Assembly (NCBI GenBank): GCA_905182985.1
Contig: CAJJDN010000082.1
Location: forward strand, 370,914-434,913
Direction of reading: 5' to 3'
Length of the DNA: 64,000 nucleotides
Source of the DNA: Paramecium sonneborni
Taxonomy: Eukaryota > Ciliophora > Oligohymenophorea > Peniculida > Parameciidae
Both the position numbers and the translations under genes were made by a program. Under the pieces are notes generated by a model. That model searched no databases. It was not told the origin of the DNA and saw only the letters and a list, made by a program, of their open reading frames with translations. This document shows positions 12,858 to 25,300 of the stretch, piece by piece. Every line of letters starts with the position of its first letter. Positions within the stretch are counted from its first letter, which is position 1.

Positions 12858-14492
12858 ATGTAATTAGAACCTTAAACAAATTTTGAATTCGACTGCTTTA
12901 AGAAATGCTAAAAAGGTAACAAATATTATAAAGGTCTTTTTAATGGAATCAAACTAGAATTATATAAAGTAAAAAATAAATTCAATTTCAGGAAAATTCA
13001 TAAGTGCCAAAATATGTCATTCCAATAAAATTATAAACACATATTAAATGGGAGGTTCAAGAAGAAATCTTGAATGGAAAGAAGCATTATAAGATTGTTT
13101 CCTTCAAATTTTAATAGGTGAGGTTTTGAATTCGACATTTAGGTGAAATAAATAATCGATTAATAAATTGCAAAAATAACATGTTTATTTGGTGAAGACA
13201 ACATTTTAACTAAATTGAAAGAGCATATGAGAAATAAAATAATATTTTAAAGAATCTAAGATTTTTATACACCATTATAAACTTTAGGCAAAGGAGCATC
13301 ATCAAAAGTATTGTTAGTGAGGCATAAAAATTCAGAGCTTTATTATGCTGCTAAATGTGTTGATAAATCATATGTTAATGAAACAGAGAATGGAATCGTA
13401 ATGAAAATGACTTAATTTATAAGGAATCAATGTTTTAAGAAATCTCCATCAATAATGACTTAGATCATCCATCTTTTATTAAGCTTCACGCCGTTTACGA
13501 AGGGGATAACACATTTTATATGGTTATGGATTTATTAGAAGGAAAAAGTTTGCATGAAGAACTCAGTAACCATAAAAATGGCTTTCCTGAAGATATTGTG
13601 CGAAATGTGATGTTGGTATTTAATTAAAAATTATTTTCTAGTAAATTCTTACTGGTATTGAATATATGCACTAGAAGAATATTATGCATAGGGATTTAAA
13701 ACCAGAAAATATTATGCTTTAAAAAAAATAGGATTTGAATTCTTTAAAAATTGTAGACTTTGGTTTGGCGACTTATTGCAACGTTGATAAGTAATAACTT
13801 TATTTTATTTATTTGATATTTATTTCCAAAATGTGGAACTCCTGGTTATGTTGCTCCTGAAATAGCCAATTTAATTGATAAATCAGAGAAATATGATAAA
13901 GTTTGCGATGTTTTTAGTGCAGGTGTGATATTCTTTAAATTGTAAAATGTAAAATTATTATAGACTAACTGGTAAAGATCTCTTTCCTGGTGTAGGATTT
14001 AATTTAGTATTAAAATTGAATAAACAATGCAAAATTGATCTAACTCCTTTATAAATGAAAAAAAATGACCCAAATTTAATTCAGTTAATCTAAAAAATGC
14101 TTGAAAAAGACCCTAAAAAAAGGATATCAGCTAGTTCTTGTTTAAAAGATTAATTTTTTGATAAGGTTTATAATAAAAAGGAAATAGAACCAAAAATTTA
14201 ACAAACTTCTTCTCAAAAAAAACAGTTTTTCTCCTCAGCTGGTAAAAATTTTTAGACAACTGAGTTTAAAAGTGATTCTCCCTCATAATAAAATAATTAA
14301 TAAATAGAAAAAGGATCATTTGTAACCTAAGATTGTGCATTTAAAGGGTTTAAAGGGCAGTAAAATGCAAAAGTAATGTAAAAGTTCAATACAACAGAAT
14401 TTGATCACATTGATTTAACAGGAAGTCCAATAGAAAAAAAATAAAGTAAATTCGCAAAAGCCGATTAAATAGAAGAAGAAGAAGATAAATGA
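12858..14492 (+). CDS. Serine/threonine protein kinase with N-terminal PH-like region
   Basis: About 495 aa. Residues 1-130 (GLFNGIKLELYK ... YKIVSF) look like a PH-type module. The kinase domain follows: LGKGASSKVLLV, catalytic Lys in AAKCVDK, HRDLKPENIM, DFGLATY, CGTPGYVAPE. The tail is Ser/Gln-rich and ends in an acidic patch. Introns: 12969-12991, 13118-13142, 13398-13423, 13616-13641, 13942-13963, plus one at about 13791-13815. That last intron must be cut out to reach DKYLFPKCGTPG, but its 3' end reads TTTG instead of AG: one A seems to be missing. The 3' half from 13808 is repeated exactly at 14949-15633 after an N gap. Confidence 0.85.
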
Positions 14493-14947
14493 TTTACATC
14501 AATATTTAATTATGATGAATAAAAGAGAAAATATAGTTTTCAATGAAACCTTATTCAACTCTCTTCAACTTTAGTGTAATATAAACTTATATAACTCTAT
14601 AAATAAAAAATTTATTCACTAACCACTAGTTAAAGTTTGACTCCCTTTTAATCTACGATTTAAAATTGGATTTCTGTATGCATTAAATGGAGTATCTACA
14701 GAAATTCTCTTTTTCAATATTTCTTCCGGACATGGAGAAGTTCTCATTTAGTTTACAATTGACCCAAGTTCACCTTCTTTTAATTTATTTTCTTTCCTTT
14801 ATTTCTAGTTACTCATACAAATTCCCATTTTTAAACTTTATTTTAATATTTTTTTAATTGAGTATTAATGAAATAAATATTAGAAAGAAATCAAGCCAAA
14901 TAAACGCAGTATTCTTTAAGTAAATCTAATAAATTAAAATATCTCCT
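13808..14947 (+). repeat. First copy of an exact 1,140-bp duplication next to an N gap
   Basis: Bases 13808-14947 recur unchanged at 14949-16088, separated only by the N at 14948. It covers the 3' half of the kinase and a small minus-strand gene. A single N joining two identical ends points to two overlapping contigs that were abutted instead of merged. Confidence 0.9.
14616..14828 (-). CDS. Small MG-x-C protein (70 aa), likely N-acylated
   Basis: A 70-aa intronless frame starting MGICMSNQ and ending TLTSGQ. Gly2 with Ser6 fits the N-myristoylation pattern and Cys4 is a natural palmitoylation site, so the product is probably tethered to a membrane. It shares NPIL-x-RRLK with the 71-aa gene at 16776-16991, which makes both more credible. 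It converges on the kinase 3' end (124 bp). The body is basic and polar with no known domain. Function unknown. An identical copy sits at 15757-15969 because of the duplication across the N gap. Confidence 0.65.
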
Positions 14948-14948
14948 N

Positions 14949-16088
14949 TTTATTTGATATTTATTTCCAAAATGTGGAACTCCTGGTTATGTTGCTCCTG
15001 AAATAGCCAATTTAATTGATAAATCAGAGAAATATGATAAAGTTTGCGATGTTTTTAGTGCAGGTGTGATATTCTTTAAATTGTAAAATGTAAAATTATT
15101 ATAGACTAACTGGTAAAGATCTCTTTCCTGGTGTAGGATTTAATTTAGTATTAAAATTGAATAAACAATGCAAAATTGATCTAACTCCTTTATAAATGAA
15201 AAAAAATGACCCAAATTTAATTCAGTTAATCTAAAAAATGCTTGAAAAAGACCCTAAAAAAAGGATATCAGCTAGTTCTTGTTTAAAAGATTAATTTTTT
15301 GATAAGGTTTATAATAAAAAGGAAATAGAACCAAAAATTTAACAAACTTCTTCTCAAAAAAAACAGTTTTTCTCCTCAGCTGGTAAAAATTTTTAGACAA
15401 CTGAGTTTAAAAGTGATTCTCCCTCATAATAAAATAATTAATAAATAGAAAAAGGATCATTTGTAACCTAAGATTGTGCATTTAAAGGGTTTAAAGGGCA
15501 GTAAAATGCAAAAGTAATGTAAAAGTTCAATACAACAGAATTTGATCACATTGATTTAACAGGAAGTCCAATAGAAAAAAAATAAAGTAAATTCGCAAAA
15601 GCCGATTAAATAGAAGAAGAAGAAGATAAATGATTTACATCAATATTTAATTATGATGAATAAAAGAGAAAATATAGTTTTCAATGAAACCTTATTCAAC
15701 TCTCTTCAACTTTAGTGTAATATAAACTTATATAACTCTATAAATAAAAAATTTATTCACTAACCACTAGTTAAAGTTTGACTCCCTTTTAATCTACGAT
15801 TTAAAATTGGATTTCTGTATGCATTAAATGGAGTATCTACAGAAATTCTCTTTTTCAATATTTCTTCCGGACATGGAGAAGTTCTCATTTAGTTTACAAT
15901 TGACCCAAGTTCACCTTCTTTTAATTTATTTTCTTTCCTTTATTTCTAGTTACTCATACAAATTCCCATTTTTAAACTTTATTTTAATATTTTTTTAATT
16001 GAGTATTAATGAAATAAATATTAGAAAGAAATCAAGCCAAATAAACGCAGTATTCTTTAAGTAAATCTAATAAATTAAAATATCTCCT
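14949..16088 (+). repeat. Second copy of the 1,140-bp duplication (likely assembly artefact)
   Basis: Identical to 13808-14947 as far as I can read. It begins inside a kinase intron, so the kinase fragment here (stop TGA at 15631-15633) has no start of its own. The sequence past 16088 is the true continuation. Confidence 0.9.
15757..15969 (-). CDS. Duplicate copy of the 70-aa MG-x-C gene
   Basis: Exact repeat of 14616-14828, offset by 1,141 bases. It most likely represents the same locus counted twice in the assembly. If the duplication is artefactual, this copy is the one joined to the correct downstream sequence. Confidence 0.55.
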
Positions 16089-16421
16089 CTTAAAAATCAT
16101 TAGCAAAACTAATTTTGTAAATAATTCTGATTCATAAATGTTAATTACCAATATTATATTTAATTAATTTGGAATTGTTCATGATATAGTTTATACTAGT
16201 GATTTATCAAATATAAACTAAAGCTGTTTCTTTAATAAAGAAATGATTAATGAATTTGTTATCTTGACATTGAAGAGAAATTAAGAAACTTATTTGGATA
16301 TTTGTTTACTATAAATATAAGTATTAATAAATTGTTTTCTGTTATGTTTTTATATATTTCATTCTTAAAAAATACGATAATTCCTAACCAAATTTAAAAA
16401 ATCATTAAGACATATATATTT

Positions 16422-16574
16422 ATGTCATTGCAGATTGTTTCTCAATGGATGGCTTAAAATTAAATTTTAAATAGATTATAGTTTGAATAGGAATCTGAAG
16501 TATTTTTTAAGATAATTTTGATATCTATGAACTACTTACCTTTAGACATTAAGTTTTACAATTATTCTTAGTGA
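16422..16574 (+). CDS. Small open frame, 50 aa, doubtful
   Basis: ATG to TGA frame starting MSLQIVSQWM, Gln-rich at first and then hydrophobic (IILISMNYL). No relative elsewhere in the window and no domain. It is the only open frame worth noting in the ~690 bp between the duplicated block and the next small gene; it could be chance. Confidence 0.2.
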
Positions 16575-16775
16575 CTTTAAGAATTTCCTTTGCAAATTTC
16601 CATTTTATTTATTATGAAATTATGGAAATATATTATTTATGAAAGAGAAATACCGAGATATACTCAACTATGTCTATACAAAAGAGTTAATATAAAATAT
16701 TGATTATAAAAATTTTTGAATAAAATGTACAACTTATAAGGTATATATATATCAATTTAAAGTAAAATAGCTTAA

Positions 16776-16991
16776 TCATTCTGATTAAGTCTAAGGATTG
16801 GGAGATGTTGGCATTTCTTTTAATCTTCTACTCAGTATAGGATTCTTAAAAGGGTTTAAATGAGATGATTAGCTTGCTCTTTGCTTTAAAATAAGAGTAC
16901 AATCTTATGATAGTCTAACTTGAGCCACTACTTATTATAATTCACCATCATTTCTTGATTTTTTTTATTTTTGAGCAGCACAATTTCCCAT
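16776..16991 (-). CDS. Small MG-x-C protein (71 aa), paralogue of the 70-aa gene upstream
   Basis: The 71-aa intronless frame starts MGNCAAQKQKK, with Gly2, Cys4 and a small residue at position 6, again a plausible myristoyl plus palmitoyl anchor followed by basic residues. NPILSRRLKEMPTSP matches NPILNRRLKGS of the 14616-14828 protein, on the same strand about 0.8-2 kb away, so the two look like a local duplication that has diverged. The middle (VRLSQDCTLILKQRAS) differs. There is no enzyme motif. A role as a small membrane-bound adaptor or kinase regulator is only a guess. Confidence 0.65.
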
Positions 16992-17118
16992 ATTATATAT
17001 AAATATTAAAGAAGATTTTTCAAAAAATTTATATTTTTGGATTAAAATTTACTTTTTAGTCATTCAGACTATTATTTAAGATCATAAAATAATATTATAT
17101 ATTTTCTAATAATAATTT

Positions 17119-18374
17119 TCAATTTTTTCCATGAACAAAACTATAGAATGCATCTTCATCATCTTTATTTTTAAATGGCCCTGCAATAAAGTTAATAGTT
17201 AAAGTTTCAGTAAAGCCTTCATCTTTAGTAGGTGGTTTAATTTTTGAATAGATCATATTTATAGGCATCTTACCTACCTTTTTTGAAAAGTGTTCCCTAA
17301 AAGTATTGGTATCTCTTTATGTATCATTATGAAGACATAAATCTTTAGAGACATCCAAGAAAAAAGCTCTAACAGGGTATTTATTATCAGTAGCTAATTT
17401 GACAAATGCTGCTCTATCATCTGCAGTTGGATTTGTATTGTCAATTACAATATATTTCTTTTCTTAAATAGCCTGTTCAGCAACTTTTAGGCATTTTTCT
17501 TTAGTTTTCAAAGTATCTCTATTAATTCTCGTATAATCATTTAAATAATTGTGAACAAAAGTTGATTTACCTGATCCAGGTGCTCCTATCATAATTATCA
17601 CTTAAAATATTAATACTAATTACTTTCTGGTTTATCAGGTTTTGTAAATTTATTAACCTTACTTTCTTTAAATAAGTATCCTTCTTTGGGTATGGTTTTA
17701 GGATTGAATCCTAATTAATTAGAATAGTCTTCATTAAGATCTTCTTTTAAAAATAATTGCTCCGGAGTTTTGAAAATCAAACCTAAATTTATTGCAAATT
17801 TCCTTAAAAAATTATTTAAAATTATACAAATCAGTATCAGTAAAATCTTTTTTTTTTCCCTTCACTCTTCCTGCTGCATCCCCACAATAAATACTTTTTT
17901 TCATATCTGCCTTTGTTCCTGTTAATTCTTAAAAATCTGTCCACATATCTTAAATTTATTTTATTTAATTACCTACTCTAGGTTTCCTATAATTATCATC
18001 ACTTGAAGCAATAAATGCAGCTAAAGGAAGTTTGAGTTCTTTTTATAAAGATTCAATTTTTGTTTTTATATCAGATTCTTTAGTGTGTCCTTTTTCTATA
18101 CCATTTTGATTAGTAAATATAACTATGGAGTATCCTTGTTTAGAATAGTCTTAAATTGTAGGGATAACTTTTGGATCCCACCATTACCAATCATTTGCAT
18201 CCTTTGCAAATTTTTTTCCGCTTTTAGTTTTAATCAAGGTCTCATCCATATCAAAACCTAATACTAAAGGTTATGGTTTAAAATCCTAATTTTAAATGGA
18301 TAAATTACTATTGTTCCATAAATAAGAGATCCCTTCTTATTCCAATCCCAATCTTATGTTTTTTTTTATTTCAT
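17119..18374 (-). CDS. PNKP: Bifunctional polynucleotide 5'-kinase/3'-phosphatase (PNKP)
   Basis: 386 aa after four introns (18286-18308, 17949-17972, 17803-17827, 17601-17623). The HAD phosphatase half comes first: FDMDETLIKTKSG near residue 40, FTNQNGIEKG, then YCGDAAGRVKGKKKDF and FAINLGLIFKTPE. The P-loop kinase half follows: GAPGSGKST near residue 230, then NRDTLKTKEKC and IDNTNPTADDR. Like related proteins it should repair 3'-phosphate and 5'-hydroxyl ends at DNA breaks. There is no N-terminal FHA domain, as in several protist forms. The phosphatase motif reads DMDET where metazoan PNKP has D-x-D-G-T. It ends 127 bp from the next small gene. Confidence 0.92.
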
Positions 18375-18675
18375 TTAAATAATAATATAATTATATCAGA
18401 ATGTTGTTTAAAGTCTCATAATTTATTTATTTATACATTCAATAAATATTTAATTGACTATTCTCCATAAATTCATGGATTTACATTCTATTATTGAAGT
18501 TAAAAATGTGGAGAATTTATATTCAAATTTAGAACAATATCAAATTTTAGCAAAAATCTAAAAATGATTATCAAAGAAAGTAAGAAACTTATTTCATATC
18601 AACGCTCTTTAAATTATATTTTTTGTATGATGTTATTTGATTATTCTTGATTGTATTTATTTATAAATCTCATGA

Positions 18676-18834
18676 TCATTATGGATTAGTCAGTGAATTC
18701 TTCAAAGACTAAGCATCTCTCAAAACTGGACATTTAAGGCTTGATTTTGCTTCAAAAAATGGTTAATTTCCATTTAAAAAATAGGCTGTAAACAAAGCTG
18801 TGCTTCCGCTTACAATTGCTAAGATAGGCTTCAT
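18676..18834 (-). CDS. Small protein with N-terminal hydrophobic segment (52 aa)
   Basis: Starts MKPILAIVSGSTALFTAYFL, a clean signal peptide or anchor helix, then a polar tail with one Cys (SLKCPVL). No introns. It is short, so chance is possible, but the signal-like start and Gln use of TAA/TAG fit a real gene. Such single-pass mini-proteins are often mitochondrial inner-membrane subunits or secreted peptides; nothing here decides. Confidence 0.4.
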
Positions 18835-19338
18835 TCTTTTATATTTAATTATTATAGTATTTTAATCATAATAATTATAGAAACTTGAAATCTTAGTCAC
18901 GAGCCATATTTCGCTATCATAATCAAAAGTAAACTAAATTTATAAGCTTATATTAATAATAAAATCTACTATTGGTTTTTAATAATATCGATAATTAAAT
19001 GTTCTAAATAAAGGGTTCTTTTGATTTATTAAACATTTATAAAAACATTTAGGAACTTCTAAGTTTTATCTTTCTAAATATAATGAATAATATCATTTTT
19101 AAATAGTAAAATTATAAATCAAAAATTTTTATTAAGCTTTTTCTATAAAATAAGAATTATGTGGAAATTATCTGTTTTATCTATGTTTGCATTCATTATT
19201 TTTTTAGAAAAGAAAAATTAGATTAAAAAACTGATTTTTTAACACAGAAATTTTGTTTAAATTCTTGCACATCTTTATATTATTTTATTTTGATAAAAAA
19301 ATCATATAATTTATTCATTAATAAAATTCTTTAATTTT
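18835..19338. other. Intergenic AT-rich stretch, no gene seen
   Basis: About 500 bp between divergent genes with no supported coding frame; it probably carries the promoter of the coiled-coil gene. Confidence 0.5.
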
Positions 19339-22300
19339 ATGGAAGATTTTAGTGATGACGATATAAATTACATTATTGCTAAACTAGGTGAAGACTGTTC
19401 AAGGTCTTTCTTTGATAATTATTTAAATGACTCCTAACTTTTAGGAGTTAAATGTATTAGTTTATTAAATCATTTAGTGGATGCATAATTGATTAAATAA
19501 ATTAGAGACAAAGAAGAACAAATGAAAACAATGCTTGATTTACTAAGTACTTAGCATAAAAAAATTTAGCTTACATTTTTAACAAATAGCAAAAAATTCT
19601 TGCTGATTATGAAGATCTAAAAATTTAAGGCGATCACAACGTTTTGGTTTTAAAATAAGAAATTTAATAAAGTTAATATTAAATAGAGCAGCTCTAGGTA
19701 AATATACAATTCAATGATAGGCCTTGAATGATGAAAATTAAGAAAAAAACAAATAATTTCTTGACCAAATAGAAGAATTAGAGAATCAGCTATAATAAAA
19801 GAAATCTGAGATATAGTAGATGTAATAGAATGAAGGAAGAATAAATTAAAACCATTATGTAAATAATATCTTTTATTAAAAGGCACATGAATTAAAATCT
19901 TAAGAATAAAAAGAGCAATTATAAAGCCTTTAAAATAAAGTAAAACAGCTGGAAGAAAACAACAGCAAATTTAAAAGCGAAGCTATATCTTCAGCTAATT
20001 TAATAAGATAATACGAAATGAAATAAAAAGATTATGAGGATAAATTTGAAATTTTAGAATTGCAATTAAAAAGTAGTCAAATTATTAAAATTAGATAATT
20101 AGAGAGAAAAAGAGAAATTGTCTAGATAATATGAGGAACTATTCAAGAAATAATAATCAGAAATTATTATATCAACATAAATAAATTTAAATAATAATTT
20201 TGTTCATAATTCACCTTCAAAATCAACTAAAAAAAATACTAATTATTCTAACAATACCAATATTGAAACCATATAAAAATTAAGAAGATAGAGTGGTTTT
20301 TTGAACTAACCAAAATTAGAATAAATTTAAAAATAAATTAAGGATAATATACCTGAATTTGAAAGTGAATCCGAGGAGGAAAATTAATTAAATGGAGCAA
20401 ATACCTTAAAATAAGAAAAGAATGAGAAAAAAAACATTTAAAGAGAGTTAAATAATTTAAAATAAAAAATTTAAGAACTAGAAAAATAAAAAGAAGCTAT
20501 GGAAAAAGAATTGACTTAAAACAAAGAAGTAATATCCAACAATGATAGTAAAATTAGACAATTAGAAACAAATTAAAAGAAGATGAATCTCAAAACAAGT
20601 TAATTAGAGAAAAAAGTTACAAATTTAACGGAAGGTATATTTGATTTTAAAATAAATCTTAGAAAAAAATACTTTAGAAGAATCATATAAGCAAGAGAAA
20701 TAATTAGAATAAGATCAGGTAAAAAAGCAAATCGAAGATTTTTTATAAAAGTTAAAGATTTTATAAAATGAAAATCAACAATAAAGTTCTTAATTAAAAT
20801 AATTAATCTAATATAGAACAAAATATAATGAAACAAGCTTATGTAAACACTTATTATAAATAGATTTTTACAGAAAACCTTAAAAATGAAGAAGAAATGG
20901 AAGTTTGTTTGAGGAATCTTGAGTCTGCAGCAACTGCATATAAGTAAAGTAATTAATAGTTCTTAAATTATAGTGGAAAAATAATTAGACGAAAAACTTT
21001 ATTAGCAAGGCCTAAACAAAATAATGAGTATTTCTGATTCTGATCTGATATTCACTCGACCTAGAAGTAATGCAAGTGTATTTAAAAAAAAAGATGTACC
21101 TATTGAGTAAACAGAAATATTTAAAAAAAAGTTGAAAGAGGAGTTAGATTTAAAATTAAAAAGTGCTTTAATGTCTTAATAGAATAATTCAGATATTTTA
21201 AAATAGAAGCAACTTTAAATTAATGATTATGAACAAAAATTGTAAAATATTAATGAAGAATATCAAAAATTGAAATATGAAACAAACGAATAAAAAAAAA
21301 AAATCGATCTGCTAAATTTTAAAAACAAGGAGCTTGAAATTTAAAATGATAAAGACAAGCTTGAATTGCTTGAAGTATAAAAAATATTAGACTAATACAA
21401 AGTAAAAGTTTTTAAAAGTGAAGAATAATAAAATAGTCTGAAAGATTAAATAAATAATTTAGAAGAAACTGTTGATTAATAATAAAAAGACATTCGAAAT
21501 TTGAACGAAAAATGTATTTAATAAAGCAAACAAATGGAGGATCAAGCGAAAATATCTAAATAAGAAATAGATAAATTAATTGATCGAAATGATAATAAAT
21601 AATTGAAATTAGATTAAGCTTTAATTGATATATAACATCTAACAACAGATTATAAAATGGCAAAAATAAATAATGAGACAATAATAAAAAATTTAAATGA
21701 GAAAAACATATAATTACAAAATTAAAATGAAATATATTTAAAAATAAAAGAATAATAAGAATAAGAATTGAAAAGTATTCATGATATTAATATTCAAATG
21801 GAATAAACATTATAAGCTGTAATGAAAAATTATACTGATATTGAAATAAAATGTTCAAATATAGAAGGGGAAAGCAAATTAGTTGAGTAAAAAAATGAAG
21901 AGCTACAATAAAAAATTTAAAAGAAAAAACAACAAAAAAGAGTTTTAAAAGAGATAAATGAGTAAAAAGAGGTAAAAATCGTTGAAAATTAAAAGTAATT
22001 AAATATTTACAAAGATTTATTATTAAAATAAGAAGAAGAAATAAACTTGTATAAACAAAACATTGAGAAAGAATCAAAAGAGTTTATGTTGTAGTACAAC
22101 AATTGCGAATAAGATCGAAATTAAAAAATTGAAGAATGCAATTAAATGAAACTAGTAATCACTGAGTTAGAATTAAGTAAGGGAGATTTGAATCGATAAA
22201 AAGAGCAACTTGACAAAGAGATCGAAGAACTGAAAGTGCAATTTAGTAATTAGAATCAGGAGAAATAGTAGAAAATAAATAATCTAGAGGAAGAGACATT

Positions 22301-25300
22301 AAAAAAAGAAAAAGAAAGTGAAAAACTGAGATTCGAGTTAGATGTGATAAAGAAAGAAAAAGAGCATTAAGTAGCATCGCTTAAGGAAGATCTTACGGAA
22401 AGTAACAATAAGCTTCATCAAATTTAAAATGAATTGTAATCGCTTTAAGAATAATTTAAACAGCATTAGATTTCTGTGAATGCTTCATAATCAGAAGCTC
22501 ACATTTTGTACTAAGAGTTACAATTAAAATACAACAATTGCGAATAAGATCGAAATTAAAAAATTGAAGAATGCAATTAAATGAAACTAGTAATCACTGA
22601 GTTAGAATTAAGTAAGGGAGATTTGAATCGATAAAAAGAGCAACTTGACAAAGAGATCGAAGAACTGAAAGTGCAATTTAGTAATTAGAATCAGGAGAAA
22701 TAGTAGAAAATAAATAATCTAGAGGAAGAGACATTAAAAAAAGAAAAAGAAAGTGAAAAACTGAGATTCGAGTTAGATGTGATAAAGAAAGAAAAAGAGC
22801 ATTAAGTAGCATCGCTTAAGGAAGATCTTACGGAAAGTAACAATAAGCTTCATCAAATTTAAAATGAATTGTAATCGCTTTAAGAATAATTTAAACAGCA
22901 TTAGATTTCTGTGAATGCTTCATAATCAGAAGCTCACATTTTGTACTAAGAGTTACAATTAAAATACAACAATTGCGAATAAGATCGAAATTAAAAAATT
23001 GAAGAATGCAATTAAATGAAACTAGTAATCACTGAGTTAGAATTAAGTAAGGGAGATTTGAATCGATAAAAAGAGCAACTTGACAAAGAGATCGAAGAAC
23101 TGAAAGTGCAATTTAGTAATTAGAATCAGGAGAAATAGTAGAAAATAAATAATCTAGAGGAAGAGACATTAAAAAAAGAAAAAGAAAGTGAAAAACTGAG
23201 ATTCGAGTTAGATGTGATAAAGAAAGAAAAAGAGCATTAAGTAGCATCGCTTAAGGAAGATCTTACGGAAAGTAACAATAAGCTTCATCAAATTTAAAAT
23301 GAATTGTAATCGCTTTAAGAATAATTTAAACAGCATTAGATTTCTGTGAATGCTTCATAATCAGAAGCTCACATTTTGTACTAAGAGTTACAATTAAAAT
23401 ACAACAATTGCGAATAAGATCGAAATTAAAAAATTGAAGAATGCAATTAAATGAAACTAGTAATCACTGAGTTAGAATTAAGTAAGGGAGATTTGAATCG
23501 ATAAAAAGAGCAACTTGACAAAGAGATCGAAGAACTGAAAGTGCAATTTAGTAATTAGAATCAGGAGAAATAGTAGAAAATAAATAATCTAGAGGAAGAG
23601 ACATTAAAAAAAGAAAAAGAAAGTGAAAAACTGAGATTCGAGTTAGATGTGATAAAGAAAGAAAAAGAGCATTAAGTAGCATCGCTTAAGGAAGATCTTA
23701 CGGAAAGTAACAATAAGCTTCATCAAATTTAAAATGAATTGTAATCGCTTTAAGAATAATTTAAACAGCATTAGATTTCTGTGAATGCTTCATAATCAGA
23801 AGCTCACATTTTGTACTAAGAGTTACAATTAAAATACAACAATTGCGAATAAGATCGAAATTAAAAAATTGAAGAATGCAATTAAATGAAACTAGTAATC
23901 ACTGAGTTAGAATTAAGTAAGGGAGATTTGAATCGATAAAAAGAGCAACTTGACAAAGAGATCGAAGAACTGAAAGTGCAATTTAGTAATTAGAATCAGG
24001 AGAAATAGTAGAAAATAAATAATCTAGAGGAAGAGACATTAAAAAAAGAAAAAGAAAGTGAAAAACTGAGATTCGAGTTAGATGTGATAAAGAAAGAAAA
24101 AGAGCATTAAGTAGCATCGCTTAAGGAAGATCTTACGGAAAGTAACAATAAGCTTCATCAAATTTAAAATGAATTGTAATCGCTTTAAGAATAATTTAAA
24201 CAGCATTAGATTTCTGTGAATGCTTCATAATCAGAAGCTCACATTTTGTACTAAGAGTTACAATTAAAATACAACAATTGCGAATAAGATCGAAATTAAA
24301 AAATTGAAGAATGCAATTAAATGAAACTAGTAATCACTGAGTTAGAATTAAGTAAGGGAGATTTGAATCGATAAAAAGAGCAACTTGACAAAGAGATCGA
24401 AGAACTGAAAGTGCAATTTAGTAATTAGAATCAGGAGAAATAGTAGAAAATAAATAATCTAGAGGAAGAGACATTAAAAAAAGAAAAAGAAAGTGAAAAA
24501 CTGAGATTCGAGTTAGATGTGATAAAGAAAGAAAAAGAGCATTAAGTAGCATCGCTTAAGGAAGATCTTACGGAAAGTAACAATAAGCTTCATCAAATTT
24601 AAAATGAATTGTAATCGCTTTAAGAATAATTTAAACAGCATTAGATTTCTGTGAATGCTTCATAATCAGAAGCTCACATTTTGTACTAAGAGTTACAATT
24701 AAAATACAACAATTGCGAATAAGATCGAAATTAAAAAATTGAAGAATGCAATTAAATGAAACTAGTAATCACTGAGTTAGAATTAAGTAAGGGAGATTTG
24801 AATCGATAAAAAGAGCAACTTGACAAAGAGATCGAAGAACTGAAAGTGCAATTTAGTAATTAGAATCAGGAGAAATAGTAGAAAATAAATAATCTAGAGG
24901 AAGAGACATTAAAAAAAGAAAAAGAAAGTGAAAAACTGAGATTCGAGTTAGATGTGATAAAGAAAGAAAAAGAGCATTAAGTAGCATCGCTTAAGGAAGA
25001 TCTTACGGAAAGTAACAATAAGCTTCATCAAATTTAAAATGAATTGTAATCGCTTTAAGAATAATTTAAACAGCATTAGATTTCTGTGAATGCTTCATAA
25101 TCAGAAGCTCACATTTTATATTAATAATTACTTAATGAATAAAATCAAAAAGAAAAAGGTTATTAATCCGAATTAGCTTTACTATCTCGCTAAATTAATG
25201 ATTTAACTATCAAACTCGAATAATTTAATTCAGATAACTAAAAACTCAATTATTAATTGTAATAATAAACTATTATATAATCAAATTAGAATTCATAATA

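Noticed and set aside
18475..18567. 30-codon frame starting MDLHSIIEVKN
   Set aside because: Too short, no relative in the window, no way found to extend it by splicing.
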